Below are positions 29,666 through 40,800 of a stretch of 64,000 nucleotides of DNA, piece after piece (position 1 is the stretch's first letter; each line of letters starts with the position of its first letter). The notes under the pieces were generated by a model. The model did not search any database and was not told the origin of the DNA. It saw only the letters and a list, made by a program, of their open reading frames with translations. Origin of the DNA: Chlorobium chlorochromatii (lineage in GTDB: Bacteria; Bacteroidota; Chlorobiia; Chlorobiales; Chlorobiaceae); NCBI GenBank assembly GCA_020721255.1, contig DYND01000001.1, forward strand, positions 104,318 to 168,317, read 5' to 3'. The position numbers and the translations under genes are program-made.

Positions 29666-29735
29666 AGTCAGGGAAGAAATGGTGGAGGGTAGGCCAGGAA
29701 GCATTTACTTTTTCAATCTCTAAACACAACATATC

Positions 29736-30173
29736 ATGGCACAAGAATATCCAGTACCCAGGTTTCATTTTCAAGTTGACTGGGGCGGTGCAAAAATGAG
29801 TTTTACCGAAGTAACCGGTCTTGTGATGGAAAGGGAGAAGATTGAATACCGCCATAGTGACAGCAAGGATTTTAATAAAATCAGCATGCCGGGTATGGTG
29901 AAAAACAATAACATCACCCTGAAACGTGGAAAATTTGAGAGTGATTTTGACTTCAACACATGGCTGGAGGAGATCGCTAATGAGCGTGTTGATAAGAGGC
30001 GTGATGTCACGATTCGTCTGCTCAATGAAAAACACAATCCTGTTGCGGCATGGACGGCAATCCGTTGCTTCCCGGTTAAAATTTCAGCATCGGATCTCAA
30101 GTCGGATGCCAATGAGATTGCAGTGGAGAGTATTGAGCTGGCCCATGAAGGGCTCAAGTTGATGAAGGTCTAA
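29736..30173 (+). CDS. eCIS inner tube protein 1
   Basis: YPVPRFHFQVDWGGAKMSFTEVTGLVMEREKIEYRHS, T4 gp19-like tail tube. Confidence 0.9.
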   Translation: MAQEYPVPRFHFQVDWGGAKMSFTEVTGLVMEREKIEYRHSDSKDFNKISMPGMVKNNNITLKRGKFESDFDFNTWLEEIANERVDKRRDVTIRLLNEKHNPVAAWTAIRCFPVKISASDLKSDANEIAVESIELAHEGLKLMKV

Positions 30174-30185
30174 ACATTCGTCTGT

Positions 30186-30626
30186 ATGGTTGACTATTAT
30201 CCGCCGTGGGGCTTTTATTTTAAGGTGGTATTCAACACCATCAGCGCTGATACGAATGATGTTCGTTTTCAGTCTGTATCCGGGTTGTCGGTTGAGTACG
30301 ACTATGAGAGTTACAAGGAGGGCGGCGAAAATCGCTTTGAGCACAAGTTACCGGTCCGCACGAAATATGCGGATCTGGTGCTGAAGCGCGGAATGTTGCT
30401 GGATTCCAGTGTCATCAAATGGTTTCTTGATGCGTTCAATAATCGGATCTTTAAACCGGCAACGATCACGGTAAACCTGATGAATGAAAAAAGCGAGCCA
30501 CTGCGAAGCTGGAATGTTGTTGATGCAATTCCCAAAAAATGGCTTGTCAGTGATTTGAATGCAAGTGAAAATGGAATTGTGATAGAGACGATGGAGTTGA
30601 CCTATCGTTATTTCACCATTCAGTAA
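30186..30626 (+). CDS. eCIS inner tube protein 2 (tube initiator-like)
   Basis: WGFYFKVVFNTISADTNDVRFQSVSGLSVEYDYESYKEGG, divergent tail-tube paralogue. Confidence 0.88.
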   Translation: MVDYYPPWGFYFKVVFNTISADTNDVRFQSVSGLSVEYDYESYKEGGENRFEHKLPVRTKYADLVLKRGMLLDSSVIKWFLDAFNNRIFKPATITVNLMNEKSEPLRSWNVVDAIPKKWLVSDLNASENGIVIETMELTYRYFTIQ

Positions 30627-30638
30627 AGGAGTGAGAAG

Positions 30639-30815
30639 ATGCCTGTTGAAATCAAAGAGCTGCACATCAGAGTCACGGTGAATGCTGTCGAAGGATCGTC
30701 ATCGAATCAGCAGATACCCGGTTCAGGCAAAAGCAGTGAAGCAGATCGGCAATCGATTATCGCCGAATGTGTTGAACAGGTGCTTGATATAGTGCAAAAC
30801 AAATCGGAACGGTGA
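30639..30815 (+). CDS. Small DUF5908-like eCIS protein (58 aa)
   Basis: MPVEIKELHIRVTVNAVEGSSSNQQIPGSGKSSEADRQSIIAECVEQVLDIVQNKSER*; RBS AAAGGAG; tightly coupled to next gene; below ORF-track size cutoff. Confidence 0.7.
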   Translation: MPVEIKELHIRVTVNAVEGSSSNQQIPGSGKSSEADRQSIIAECVEQVLDIVQNKSER

Positions 30816-31525
30816 TGGCTGAAAAAGGAGAACTGGAAAAAATGCTCATTCTCGCCTTTTCCGATTCACAAAAGGCAGAGAGTGGCGGCAAAAAAGAGGC
30901 GGATGATTTTGTTGAGGCGCTGATCAATCCTGAAACCTATACGCTCAACTACAAACTCAAGTTTTCTGACTCCGGACAGGGACAGGGGAGCAGCGGTAAG
31001 CAGCTCAAATATGAATATACCGAGCCGGAAGAGATCTCGTTTGAATTTCTTTTCGACAATACTGGTATTATTGACGGCAAGCCTCGTGATTCAATTGCCG
31101 ATGATCTCAAAAAGTTTCGGCAGGTGTTGCTTGAGTACAAGGGTGATGCACATGAGCCGCGCCATTTCAAGCTGGTGTGGGGAAAAAATTCCATTTTTAA
31201 AGGACGGGTAACGGATGCGAGCTTCACTTACAAGCTCTTCAAACCTGACGGGACACCCATTCGGGCATCTGCTAAAGTAACCTTTAAAAGTAGCATTGAA
31301 GAACAGAAGCGGGCAGCAAAAGAGGATAAAAAATCGTCGGATCTGACCCATATCCGCAACGTAAAAGCTGGAGATACGCTGCCGCTGATGTGTTACATGA
31401 TTTACGGAGACCCGAAATACTATTTTGCTGTCGCTGTCGCTAACAATCTCAGCAACTTTCGATCGTTGCTGCCGGGGACAGATATTGTGTTTCCTCCTCT
31501 TGAAAAAGTAAATAACGTGAAGTGA
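30815..31525 (+). CDS. eCIS tube-baseplate adaptor with LysM domain (Afp7-like)
   Basis: INPETYTLNYKLKFSDSGQGQGSSGKQLKYEYTEPEEISFEFLFDNTGI; C-terminal VKAGDTLPLMCYMIYGDPKYYFAVAVANNLSNFRSLLPGTDIVFPP LysM. Confidence 0.88.
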   Translation: MAEKGELEKMLILAFSDSQKAESGGKKEADDFVEALINPETYTLNYKLKFSDSGQGQGSSGKQLKYEYTEPEEISFEFLFDNTGIIDGKPRDSIADDLKKFRQVLLEYKGDAHEPRHFKLVWGKNSIFKGRVTDASFTYKLFKPDGTPIRASAKVTFKSSIEEQKRAAKEDKKSSDLTHIRNVKAGDTLPLMCYMIYGDPKYYFAVAVANNLSNFRSLLPGTDIVFPPLEKVNNVK

Positions 31526-33291
31526 GTAACGAAACGACTATTCCGACACCTGCAACTCCGGATGTATGCACGGTAGCGGTTCTTATAGATGGCGCTGAAA
31601 TTCCCGGTACATTTCACGTTTTGTCGGTTTTCGTAACCCAGGAAGTGAATCGGATTCCTTCAGCCGTGCTTCACCTCATGGATGGAGATGCTGCTACATC
31701 TACATTTGAAGCGAGCAATACTGATTATTTCGTGCCGGGCAAAAATATTGAAATACAGCTTGGGTATCGGTCACAGAATGATTCAGTATTCAAGGGCATA
31801 ATCATCAAGCATAGTATCAAAATCCGTAAGGCGACCAGCGTACTGCTTGTGGAGTGTCGTAACGAGGCTGTTAAAATGACCAGTGGCATCAAGAGCCGCT
31901 ACTATACCGACAAGCTGGACAGCGACATTATGGATGAGATTCTCGGTGTTTATGGATTGCAAAAGGAGGTAACCGGTACAACACCGGATTTGAAAGAGGT
32001 GGTACAGTATGAGTCCACTGACTGGGATTTTCTCTTATGCAGAGCTGAGGCGAACGGGCATGTTGTTCTTGTTGGTGACGATAATAAGGTCATCATTGCC
32101 CCGCCAGATACAGGAGCAAGCGCGGTAGTGAAGGTGAACTACGGATCGACCATACTGGAACTTGATGCTGAAATAGACTCTCGCTGGCAAAGGAAAGGCA
32201 TCAAGGCAAACAGTTGGAATCCGACGGATCAGGAGTTGACAGAAACAGATGCGAGTGAGCCCTCGACAACAGATAATGGTAATCTTTCCTGTTCTACTCT
32301 GGCTGATGTGATCGGTGGTGATTCAGATACAATCAGGCATGGCGGTAAACTCAGCCAGCCAGAACTTCAGGCATGGGCTGATGGTCGGTTGTTGAAAGAG
32401 CGCCTGGCAAAGGTTCGCGGAAGAGTACGTTTTCAGGGGTTTGCCGGTGTGTTGCCTGGCAAGATTATTGAGGTGAGCGGCATTGGAGAGCGTTTTGAAG
32501 GCAAGCTCTATGTTTCTGGTGTGCGCCATTCCGTCGCCAATGGCAACTGGGAAACGGATGTTCAGTTCGGTTTGAACCCTGAAATTTTTGCGGAGAGACA
32601 TAACCTTCGTCCATTGCCTGCAGGTGGACTTCTCCCTGGCGTCAGTGGCCTGCAAATCGGGGTTGTAACAGTTCTGGAGAGTGACCCGGATGGTGAAGAT
32701 CGCATAAAGGTGAGGCTTCCACTCGTAAGTTCTTCGGAGGAAGGAACCTGGGCACGTATTGCCACACTGGATGCAGGTAAAGAGCGCGGCACATTTTTTC
32801 GTCCGGAAATCGGCGATGAGGTGGTGGTCGGCTTTCTTGGCGATGATCCCCGTTGCCCGGTTGTGCTCGGCATGTGCCATAGCAGTGCCAAGCCTGCTCC
32901 CGAACCCGGAAAGGACACGAACCACCACAAAGGGTATGTCAGCCGTGAAAAACTGAAACTTACCTTCGATGACGAAAAAAAAATCATTCTTTTCGAAACC
33001 CCTGGCGGCAACAAACTGACGCTTTCAGAGGAGGAGAAGGGTATTGTTATTGAAGATCAGAATGGTAATAAAATTACACTCGACGATAGTGGTATCAAGG
33101 TCGAAAGTGTTAAAGACCTTATGCTGAAGGCATCAAATGATATGAATGCCGAAGGTATGAATGTAGAGTTAAAAGCGCAGACAGGCTTCAAGGCATCTGG
33201 AGCTGGAAGTGCAGAAGTTTCTGGTGCCAGTACAACGATAAAAGGAAGCGCCATAACGACGATCAGTGGCGGGATTGTTCAAATTAACTGA
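31522..33291 (+). CDS. VgrG-like spike protein (Afp8-like)
   Basis: GTG start; VgrG/gp27-gp5 architecture, OB fold (VRLPLVSSSEEGTWARIATLDAGKERGTFFRPEIGDEVVVGFLGDDPRCPVVLG). Confidence 0.9.
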   Translation: MSNETTIPTPATPDVCTVAVLIDGAEIPGTFHVLSVFVTQEVNRIPSAVLHLMDGDAATSTFEASNTDYFVPGKNIEIQLGYRSQNDSVFKGIIIKHSIKIRKATSVLLVECRNEAVKMTSGIKSRYYTDKLDSDIMDEILGVYGLQKEVTGTTPDLKEVVQYESTDWDFLLCRAEANGHVVLVGDDNKVIIAPPDTGASAVVKVNYGSTILELDAEIDSRWQRKGIKANSWNPTDQELTETDASEPSTTDNGNLSCSTLADVIGGDSDTIRHGGKLSQPELQAWADGRLLKERLAKVRGRVRFQGFAGVLPGKIIEVSGIGERFEGKLYVSGVRHSVANGNWETDVQFGLNPEIFAERHNLRPLPAGGLLPGVSGLQIGVVTVLESDPDGEDRIKVRLPLVSSSEEGTWARIATLDAGKERGTFFRPEIGDEVVVGFLGDDPRCPVVLGMCHSSAKPAPEPGKDTNHHKGYVSREKLKLTFDDEKKIILFETPGGNKLTLSEEEKGIVIEDQNGNKITLDDSGIKVESVKDLMLKASNDMNAEGMNVELKAQTGFKASGAGSAEVSGASTTIKGSAITTISGGIVQIN

Positions 33292-33306
33292 TAGAGATAT
33301 ACAGCA

Positions 33307-33576
33307 ATGTTTCCAGCCGCACGTGTCGGTGATATGATTGTCAGTTCAGCAACGATGTGGGCGCCGGTGCCTGTTATAACTCCAGGAGCTCCAACAGTAC
33401 TTATCGGAGGAATACCTGCGGTGCGCCTTGGTGATTCGTGTGGTGCTGATGCTATCGTGAAAGGTTCTGCTACCGTTTTGATCGGTGGAATGCCCGCTGC
33501 CAGAGTTGGAGATTTGACCGCTGCCGGAGGCGCTGTTTTGCCTCCGGGAGCTCCGACAGTACTCATAGGGGGATGA
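33307..33576 (+). CDS. PAAR-domain spike tip
   Basis: AARVGD...PVITPGAPTVLIGGIPAVRLGDSCGADAIVKGSATVLIGGMPAARVGD. Confidence 0.9.
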   Translation: MFPAARVGDMIVSSATMWAPVPVITPGAPTVLIGGIPAVRLGDSCGADAIVKGSATVLIGGMPAARVGDLTAAGGAVLPPGAPTVLIGG

Positions 33577-33622
33577 TGGTTGATCTTATTGTTTAAAACA
33601 CTAAAACGTTTACAGGAAACAG

Positions 33623-34066
33623 ATGGAGCATCCATTTTTAGGTCGTGGGTGGTCTTTTCCCCCGACATTCAATCGGACGACCTCCGGTGTTGAGATGCTT
33701 GAGGGTGAGGCTGATATTGTTGCAAGCCTCCAGGTGCTGCTCAGTACAATACAGGGCGAACGGGTCATGCTTCCGCAATACGGCTGTAATCTTGATGAAT
33801 TACTGTTTGAAAATCTTGATATGCGCATGAAGACCTTGATGGCCGACAAAGTGGAGTCAGCCATTCTTTATCATGAGCCACGGATTGAGTTGGAAAATGT
33901 TGAGCTTGATGAAAGCGGGGAAGTTGAGGGAGTTGTGCTGATAAACATCGTGTATCGAGTTAAAACCACAAACTCACGGTTTAACTTGGTATTCCCTTTC
34001 TACAAGCTTGAAGCGACAGATGTTAATCTTTCGGCGATCGTAAATTTATTACCCGATAACCGTTGA
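33623..34066 (+). CDS. GPW/gp25-family baseplate protein (Afp9-like)
   Basis: HPFLGRGWSFPPTFNRTTSGVEMLEGEADIVASLQVLLSTIQGERVMLPQYG. Confidence 0.92.
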   Translation: MEHPFLGRGWSFPPTFNRTTSGVEMLEGEADIVASLQVLLSTIQGERVMLPQYGCNLDELLFENLDMRMKTLMADKVESAILYHEPRIELENVELDESGEVEGVVLINIVYRVKTTNSRFNLVFPFYKLEATDVNLSAIVNLLPDNR

Positions 34067-34069
34067 CCT

Positions 34070-37000
34070 ATGTCCACAGAGAGAGAATGCCGGATGAATA
34101 CTGATCCGTATAGAGACATCAGAGAGGGGACAAGTCAGGATCAGAGAGCATCTGCGGCACTTGATGCGGCTTATGCGCCGGTCAATGAGCACACTCCTGC
34201 GCATGGCATGGTGTTTGCCCAAAGCTATGCGGCCATGCTGAGGTATGTGAATGCAGCCAATAACGTGGAAGGAGATTGGCAGTCTTTTTTCTGTAACGAT
34301 GTGTCAGCGCAACTGGCACTTGTTGCCGTTGAGGATATCGATGCTTACAAGGCGGTTATAAAATCATGGTTTGATTATCTGAACAATCGGGATCATCAGT
34401 ATGATCATGATCAGTTGAAAGATACTCTTGGTTTTCTTTTCAGCACTCTCGGAACCATGGCGGTTGCGCTTGATACGTTTAAAGAGCATTTGCCGGTTGC
34501 AATTGGCTTGAAAAGTACGTTGCAAAATCTTATCAAAATCCAGTTAGCACCAGCATTCAAGCGTTTGATTACCTATTACAACGCGGGGAAAGCGCTTCAT
34601 CTGGTTCATGATGTTGCTCCGTCACCAAGTGTACTGATTCTGCGTACTCCGGTTGTATCTTTTGACGCATCGCTTGCCTCCGGACTTTCCACCGATTGGA
34701 GTGAAGGGCTCACTTGGAGTGGTTACCTTGGCGGTATGATGGAAGATGAGTCTGTGTATGGTACTCCACCAAATACTCCTGCGGGAAAAGTGTTTATTCA
34801 AATTAACCATTGCTCGACGCATAACCTCTTCTCCTCTGTTTTTGATCAGTTTCTGAAAGTTTTTGCCCGAATTATCACTGAGGCTTCTCGTGCACTCGAT
34901 GATACGTTAACCAAATGGGATACACATGAACCCCATTATGCGCTGTTTCTTACCTTTTTACGACTTTTTGAATATGTTCGGGTAGAAGCCAATACGCTTA
35001 CCCGACGGCATCTGGATTTCTATTACAGGGAGATTTTGCGTCTGAAAGAAAAGCCAGCCCAGCCTGGTCAGGTGCATCTTTTGATTGAACTGGCAAAGCA
35101 TGCTGCTCTTCGGGAATGTAAAGCAGGGGAGAAGTTCAAGGCGGGAAAAGATGATCTGGGGCGAGATCTCTTTTTTGCGAATGATCATGATGTTGTTATC
35201 AACCAGGCGAAGGTTGTTGCTTTAAAAACTCTCTATCGTCATGGAGATGAAAATGTTGGTGCAATAATCACGAACAGTGTTTATAACGACAAGTTCCGTG
35301 CTTCATCCAAGCGTTTCTTTTTGAACAATAATTTCAACCATGGCCGGATTTATGCTCTGTCGGTGGCCAACACTGGCGATCAATCCTGGCATCCTTTTTT
35401 CAACAAGGTTTACAATGAAGGGGTACTTCAGGAGATCCAGATGCCTGAGGCGGAGATTGGTTTTGCTATAGCGTCACATTATTTACTGTTGGCAGAGGGT
35501 AAACGGACAATTACGGTACAATTCAAACTCGCGGATGCTCTATCGCGATTTACTGAAGATCATCGGGATGATGTGACCTGTTCTCTTACCACTGCAAAGG
35601 GATGGTTGTCAGGTGATAATGTTACTTGCTCTTTTAAAACCACGGCCAAGAACCTGAACGTCTTAGAATTAATTATTAAGCTTTCAGGTGATGCTCCATC
35701 CGTTGTGCCTTATACAAGTAACATACATGGTTATAATTTTAGCACGAATCTGCCTGTTATCATTGTAACGTTGAAGCATCGGAATGACGCTCATTCTATC
35801 TACCCACTCCTTCAGGACGCGGTCATTTTGTCCATTGATGTGATAGTCGATGTCAAAGGACTGAAGACGCTTGCTCTTTCCAATGATTTCGGACCGATAG
35901 ATGCAAGCAAGCCATTTCAGCCGTTTGGGGCCTTGCCGTTAAAAGGAAATGCGTTGATTATTGGGTCGAAAGAGGTTTTTCAGAAAATGCCTGAGGATAA
36001 AGCGGTCAGCGCAGATATTATCTGGCAGATCAAGCCACTGCCCTATAATACCACCCCTGAGATTAATGTTGAATTTCTGAGCCAGGGGAGTTGGAAGATA
36101 TTGTCTGCCAGTGCAGCTCTCAACAAACTCCTCTTGAAAAAGGGCCCCCCCATATCGACAGAGGATGTTCAGATCGATTTATCTGAAAGTATCAAGCGTT
36201 CGATACTTGACTCTCCAGATTTTACCGCCAATGAACATTTTTCCATCAGTGCACCTCGTGGATTTATCAGACTGGTTCTGACTGACGATTTTGGCAATGC
36301 CGCGTATCAGACGGATCTGATTAACTACCTTGTCAGCAAAGATGAGGCGCAGAAACCGAAAAGTACACCCATTGCGCCAACGATTGCTTCGTTGAGGTTG
36401 AACTATACTGCCAGCACAACACTTCCACTCACCTCAGTCTCTTCGGAGGATTATCAGAATCGGGTCGGTCATTTTTTTCATCTTGCTCCATTTGGGCAGG
36501 CTGAACAGCATCCTTTTTCAAGTTCAACAAAAACAGTCACGTTGCTGCCTCAGTTCAGTTTTATGCATGACGGTTCAATCCTGAAAAGCGAAGCTGAACT
36601 TTATATTGGCGTCAGTGGCGTAAAGCCGCCTCAAAATCTTTCCATACTGTTTCAGGTCGAAGATGGAACAGCAAATCCTTTGGCCTCTAAACCAAAACCG
36701 CATACTCAACATATTCACTGGAGTTATCTGCGAAATAATGAATGGATGGGATTTGCTGACAATAAAGTTCATGATGGAACCGATGGATGGCTGAATTCTG
36801 GTCTTATAACGTTTGCTGTTCCTGAGGAGGCAACGAACAACAATACTCTTTTAACTCAAGGTTTGGTCTGGATTCGAGCGTCAGTTTCTGAAAAAAGTGA
36901 TGCGATTTGCAAGCTTCAACTTGTTGCGGCTCAAGCATTGAAAGCAAGTTTTGTTGACAACGGTAATTCAGCGAGTTTTTCTGCTACACTGCTCCCTGAG

Positions 37001-37816
37001 GGGACAATCAGCAAGCTTGCTCGACCCGATGCGGGAGTGAAAGCAGTCAGTCAACCATTTTCCTCCTTTGGCGGACGAGGTGCTGAGCAGTCCTTGGCGT
37101 TCAATATGCGAATCAGCGAACGTTTGCGTCACAAGAATCGCGCCATCACGCAGTGGGATTATGAACGATTAATTTTGGAGGCATTTCCACAACTCTATAA
37201 AGTGAAATGTCTTAATCATACCCGTTACGAAACTAACGAAAATGGTACTGGTCTGTATCGGGAATTAGCGCCGGGTCATGTCACCATTGTCACCATTCCA
37301 AACGTGCGGTTTCGTAATTTGCGTGATCCACTGAGGCCTTATACGAGTCTTGGTCTGTTGGATGAGATTGATGCATTCGTAAAAAAACGTCTTGGTTGTT
37401 TTGCCGTGCTGCATGTGAAAAATCCTCAGTTTGAAGAGGTTCGTGTGAGTTTTAAATTACGCCTGTATGACGGGTTTGATGAAACTTATTATGTCACTTT
37501 ATTACAGCAGGAGATCGCCCTTTTTCTATCGCCGTGGGCATTTGCTGAAGGTGGCGCTTTGTCATTTGGTGGAAAAATTTATAAATCGGTACTGATCAAC
37601 TTTATTGAGGATCAGCCTTATGTTGATTATGTGACTGATGTTCAGTTGTTTCGGGATATCAATGGTGAATCGTCAAGTATCGATCACCTGAGCGAGGTGG
37701 AGGGTTCACGGGCAGTCTCTGTTCTTGTCTCTGCGCCAGCTATAAAACACAACATTACGCTTATTACATCTACACTGGAAAATACATCCGGTAAAACTTG
37801 TCAGTGTGAAGCATGA
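34070..37816 (+). CDS. eCIS baseplate J-like protein (Afp11-like)
   Basis: 1248 aa; C-terminal RNRAITQWDYERLILEAFPQLYKVKCLNHTRY; position after gp25. Confidence 0.82.
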   Translation: MSTERECRMNTDPYRDIREGTSQDQRASAALDAAYAPVNEHTPAHGMVFAQSYAAMLRYVNAANNVEGDWQSFFCNDVSAQLALVAVEDIDAYKAVIKSWFDYLNNRDHQYDHDQLKDTLGFLFSTLGTMAVALDTFKEHLPVAIGLKSTLQNLIKIQLAPAFKRLITYYNAGKALHLVHDVAPSPSVLILRTPVVSFDASLASGLSTDWSEGLTWSGYLGGMMEDESVYGTPPNTPAGKVFIQINHCSTHNLFSSVFDQFLKVFARIITEASRALDDTLTKWDTHEPHYALFLTFLRLFEYVRVEANTLTRRHLDFYYREILRLKEKPAQPGQVHLLIELAKHAALRECKAGEKFKAGKDDLGRDLFFANDHDVVINQAKVVALKTLYRHGDENVGAIITNSVYNDKFRASSKRFFLNNNFNHGRIYALSVANTGDQSWHPFFNKVYNEGVLQEIQMPEAEIGFAIASHYLLLAEGKRTITVQFKLADALSRFTEDHRDDVTCSLTTAKGWLSGDNVTCSFKTTAKNLNVLELIIKLSGDAPSVVPYTSNIHGYNFSTNLPVIIVTLKHRNDAHSIYPLLQDAVILSIDVIVDVKGLKTLALSNDFGPIDASKPFQPFGALPLKGNALIIGSKEVFQKMPEDKAVSADIIWQIKPLPYNTTPEINVEFLSQGSWKILSASAALNKLLLKKGPPISTEDVQIDLSESIKRSILDSPDFTANEHFSISAPRGFIRLVLTDDFGNAAYQTDLINYLVSKDEAQKPKSTPIAPTIASLRLNYTASTTLPLTSVSSEDYQNRVGHFFHLAPFGQAEQHPFSSSTKTVTLLPQFSFMHDGSILKSEAELYIGVSGVKPPQNLSILFQVEDGTANPLASKPKPHTQHIHWSYLRNNEWMGFADNKVHDGTDGWLNSGLITFAVPEEATNNNTLLTQGLVWIRASVSEKSDAICKLQLVAAQALKASFVDNGNSASFSATLLPEGTISKLARPDAGVKAVSQPFSSFGGRGAEQSLAFNMRISERLRHKNRAITQWDYERLILEAFPQLYKVKCLNHTRYETNENGTGLYRELAPGHVTIVTIPNVRFRNLRDPLRPYTSLGLLDEIDAFVKKRLGCFAVLHVKNPQFEEVRVSFKLRLYDGFDETYYVTLLQQEIALFLSPWAFAEGGALSFGGKIYKSVLINFIEDQPYVDYVTDVQLFRDINGESSSIDHLSEVEGSRAVSVLVSAPAIKHNITLITSTLENTSGKTCQCEA

Positions 37817-40800
37817 ACCAAAGCCCGAAAACCATAGCGAAACATCCTGTACTTGAACCAGCAGCAGACTTTTACAGGCTGCGCAGGGATGGTATAGGCT
37901 TTATTGAGCAGATGGCAAGTAGGCTATGGACTGATTATAATACTCACGATCCTGGCATTACAACGTTGGAGGCGCTCTGTTATGCGATCACCGATCTGGC
38001 GTATCGCATCGGGTGGGATATCAAGGATATTCTTGCATCGGAAACCCACTTCACCGATCCAGCTATTCCGTATCCGAATCAGGCGTTTTTTACCGCAAGA
38101 GAGATACTGACGATAAATCCGGTGACGACTGACGATTTTCGTCGTCTCCTCATTGATCTGCAGAAAATTCGTAATGCCTGGGTGGAATGTGCTTGCAAAC
38201 CGAGTTATTATGCATGGAGTGACAACGGTCAATTGCGGTTTTCTTTCCAGAAACCATTTGATGTCTCTCCATCGACAGTAAAACAAATTTCTTCTCTTGG
38301 ACTTTATGAGGTAAGTCTGGAGCTTGAGGCTGATCCCGAACAGGGCGATCTTAATGATCGTAAAATTGAATATTCCACTGTTTTTCATGATGCCGATGGC
38401 GCTCATTCCACCATTATGGAGCTACGTTTTCCTGCAATCAATCTTGCTGATGGAGAGTTGTGGCGACGTTTTCTTGATGGTGCCGAGAGAACGGATGATG
38501 AGTTATTGCATGTGACGCTTTCACGTCTTGGCGCGACCAAAACGTACAACGTTTTCAATGAGAAAAAAGAGGAACAGCGTAACACCTATCTTTACAATCA
38601 TTGGCATACGGTTTTTTATCTCGATTTTACCATCAATTTTATCCATATCCTTGCTGACAAGTCTCAGAAAAAAGAGACTCTTCACATCAATAATGCCGCG
38701 TTGCGTGTGTATAGTGATGTCAGTGCCAAAACTGCGATGACCACTGAAGTTTTGAAAACCATTTTGGAGAACAAACGCTCCGATGGCTTTATTCAGCGTT
38801 ATCGCAAAAAGGCGCAGGCGGCGCAGGTTGCAGTTCAGAGCGCGAAGCTTGCCTTGCTTTCGCATCGTAACCTGGATGAAGATTATTGTGTTGTTACTGT
38901 CGTTGGTATTGAGGAGGTTTCGGTATGTGCCGATGTTGAGGTGAAGGCTGATGCCGATATTGAATGGGTGCAGGCTCGTATCTGGTTTGAAATTGAACAG
39001 TATTTCAACCCGTCAATCAGGTTCTATACTCTCCAGGAGTTACAGGATGCGGGTGACGCAGTTGAAGAGATATTCAACGGACCGGAACTCAACTGCGGCT
39101 TCATTAAAGCCGATGATCTTGAGAAAGCCTCGCTTAAAACTGAGTTGCGTGTTTCGGATATTATCAACCGGTTGATGGATATTGATGGCGTTATTGCAGT
39201 CAACCGGATGCTGTTGACCAAGTATGATGGTGAAGGAAATGTTGTCAAAGGGGCTGCAGATCCGGAAAGTAATGGTGCCGATCCCAAATTTGATCCAAAG
39301 AAAACCAGTGCATCCTGGGTATTGTCTATCAGTAAACAGCACCAGCCTCGGCTGTACAGGAATGCTTCACGATTTTTGTTTTATAAAAATGGGCTTCCAT
39401 TTTTGCCAAGAATGGATGAGGTATTTGATACTCTGAATCAGTTGCGTGGTGAGGCTGAACGTCCGAAGCTGGACGGTGTTGACAAAGATCTGAGTATTCC
39501 GACAGGAACATGTCGAGAGTGTGAGGACTATTATCCGATACAATATAGTCTCCCTTTGGTGTATGGTATTGGTCCAGAAGGAGTCCCTGCGCACGCTTCA
39601 GCACTGCGTCGGGCACAGGCTAAACAGATGAAATCGTATCTGATGGTGTTTGAACAGATGCTTGCCAATGCTGTGGCACAACTTGCACATACCGCTGATC
39701 TTTTTTCCCTCGATCCTGATATCAGGCAGACCTATTTTGTCAAAACGTTCAGTGATAACCTGATTCAGGGATTTAATGACATCAAGGGCGACAATTATAC
39801 GGCAGAAGCCCTGGAAGGGATTACTGAAACCTTGCCTGAGTTTTTTCAGCGGCGTAATCGCTTCCTTGATCATCTACTTGCGCGTTTTGGTGAACAATTC
39901 AGCGAGTATGCGCTGTTGCTGAACACTGTCTATGGAAAGCAGGTTGCTCTTGATCGTTTAATTGACGATAAAATCTCCTTCCTTAAAGCCTATCCCGTGA
40001 TCAGTCATGATCGTGCTAAAGCTTTCGATTACCATCATGGTGTTTTTTTACAGGAGAACCAATCCTGCATCAAGAAACGCATCAGTTTGTTACTGGGTTA
40101 TCCTGATCTTACTTTTTTCTTTACAGGTACTCATCCAGCCTATGGTCCGGGATATACTGTACCGTTTGAGTTAAAGGATAAAAACAATAAAATATGGTTG
40201 AAGGGAAAAATCACTGTTCCGGCATTATCTCCTGAAGAGGCTGAAACAAATGCATTTCGTGAACTCCTTGTCAGGATGTATCAACCACACACTTATCATA
40301 TTGTTCGTAAGCTTAAAACTGGTCAGTTCCAGCTTGTCTTTAAAGACAAGGCAAGAAAACTGAATTCGGCTTATCCGATATTGTTCATTAAAAAGGCTGA
40401 TGCAGAAGAGTTACAGAGGGAGTTGCAGGCATGGAGTGCAAATGAACGGTTGATTGTTGTTGAGCATTTGCTGTTAAGGCCAAAGTTTCCCGGTGATGCG
40501 CTCTATCCGGCATGCTACGAAGGTGGCTGTCTAACTTGCGGAGATGAGGATCCCTATTCGTTTCGACTTACTTATGTTATGCCAGGCTGGATGACGTTAT
40601 CTACCGATAATCTGGATTTGCGTCGTTTTGCTGAACGGACAATCAGGGAAGAGACCCCTGCTCATCTGCTCGGTAAAACCTGCTGGGTGGGTAATGACGA
40701 TGGTCAGTTTGATCGTTTTGAAGAAGCATGGTACCATTGGCTCTCCGTTAATTCGACATTTGACTGGATGGAGGAGCGGTTGCAGGAACGGGTAGAATTT

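Noticed and set aside
32323-33014. 201-aa and 150-aa minus-strand ORFs within the VgrG-like gene
   Set aside because: Antisense shadows of a strongly supported coding frame.
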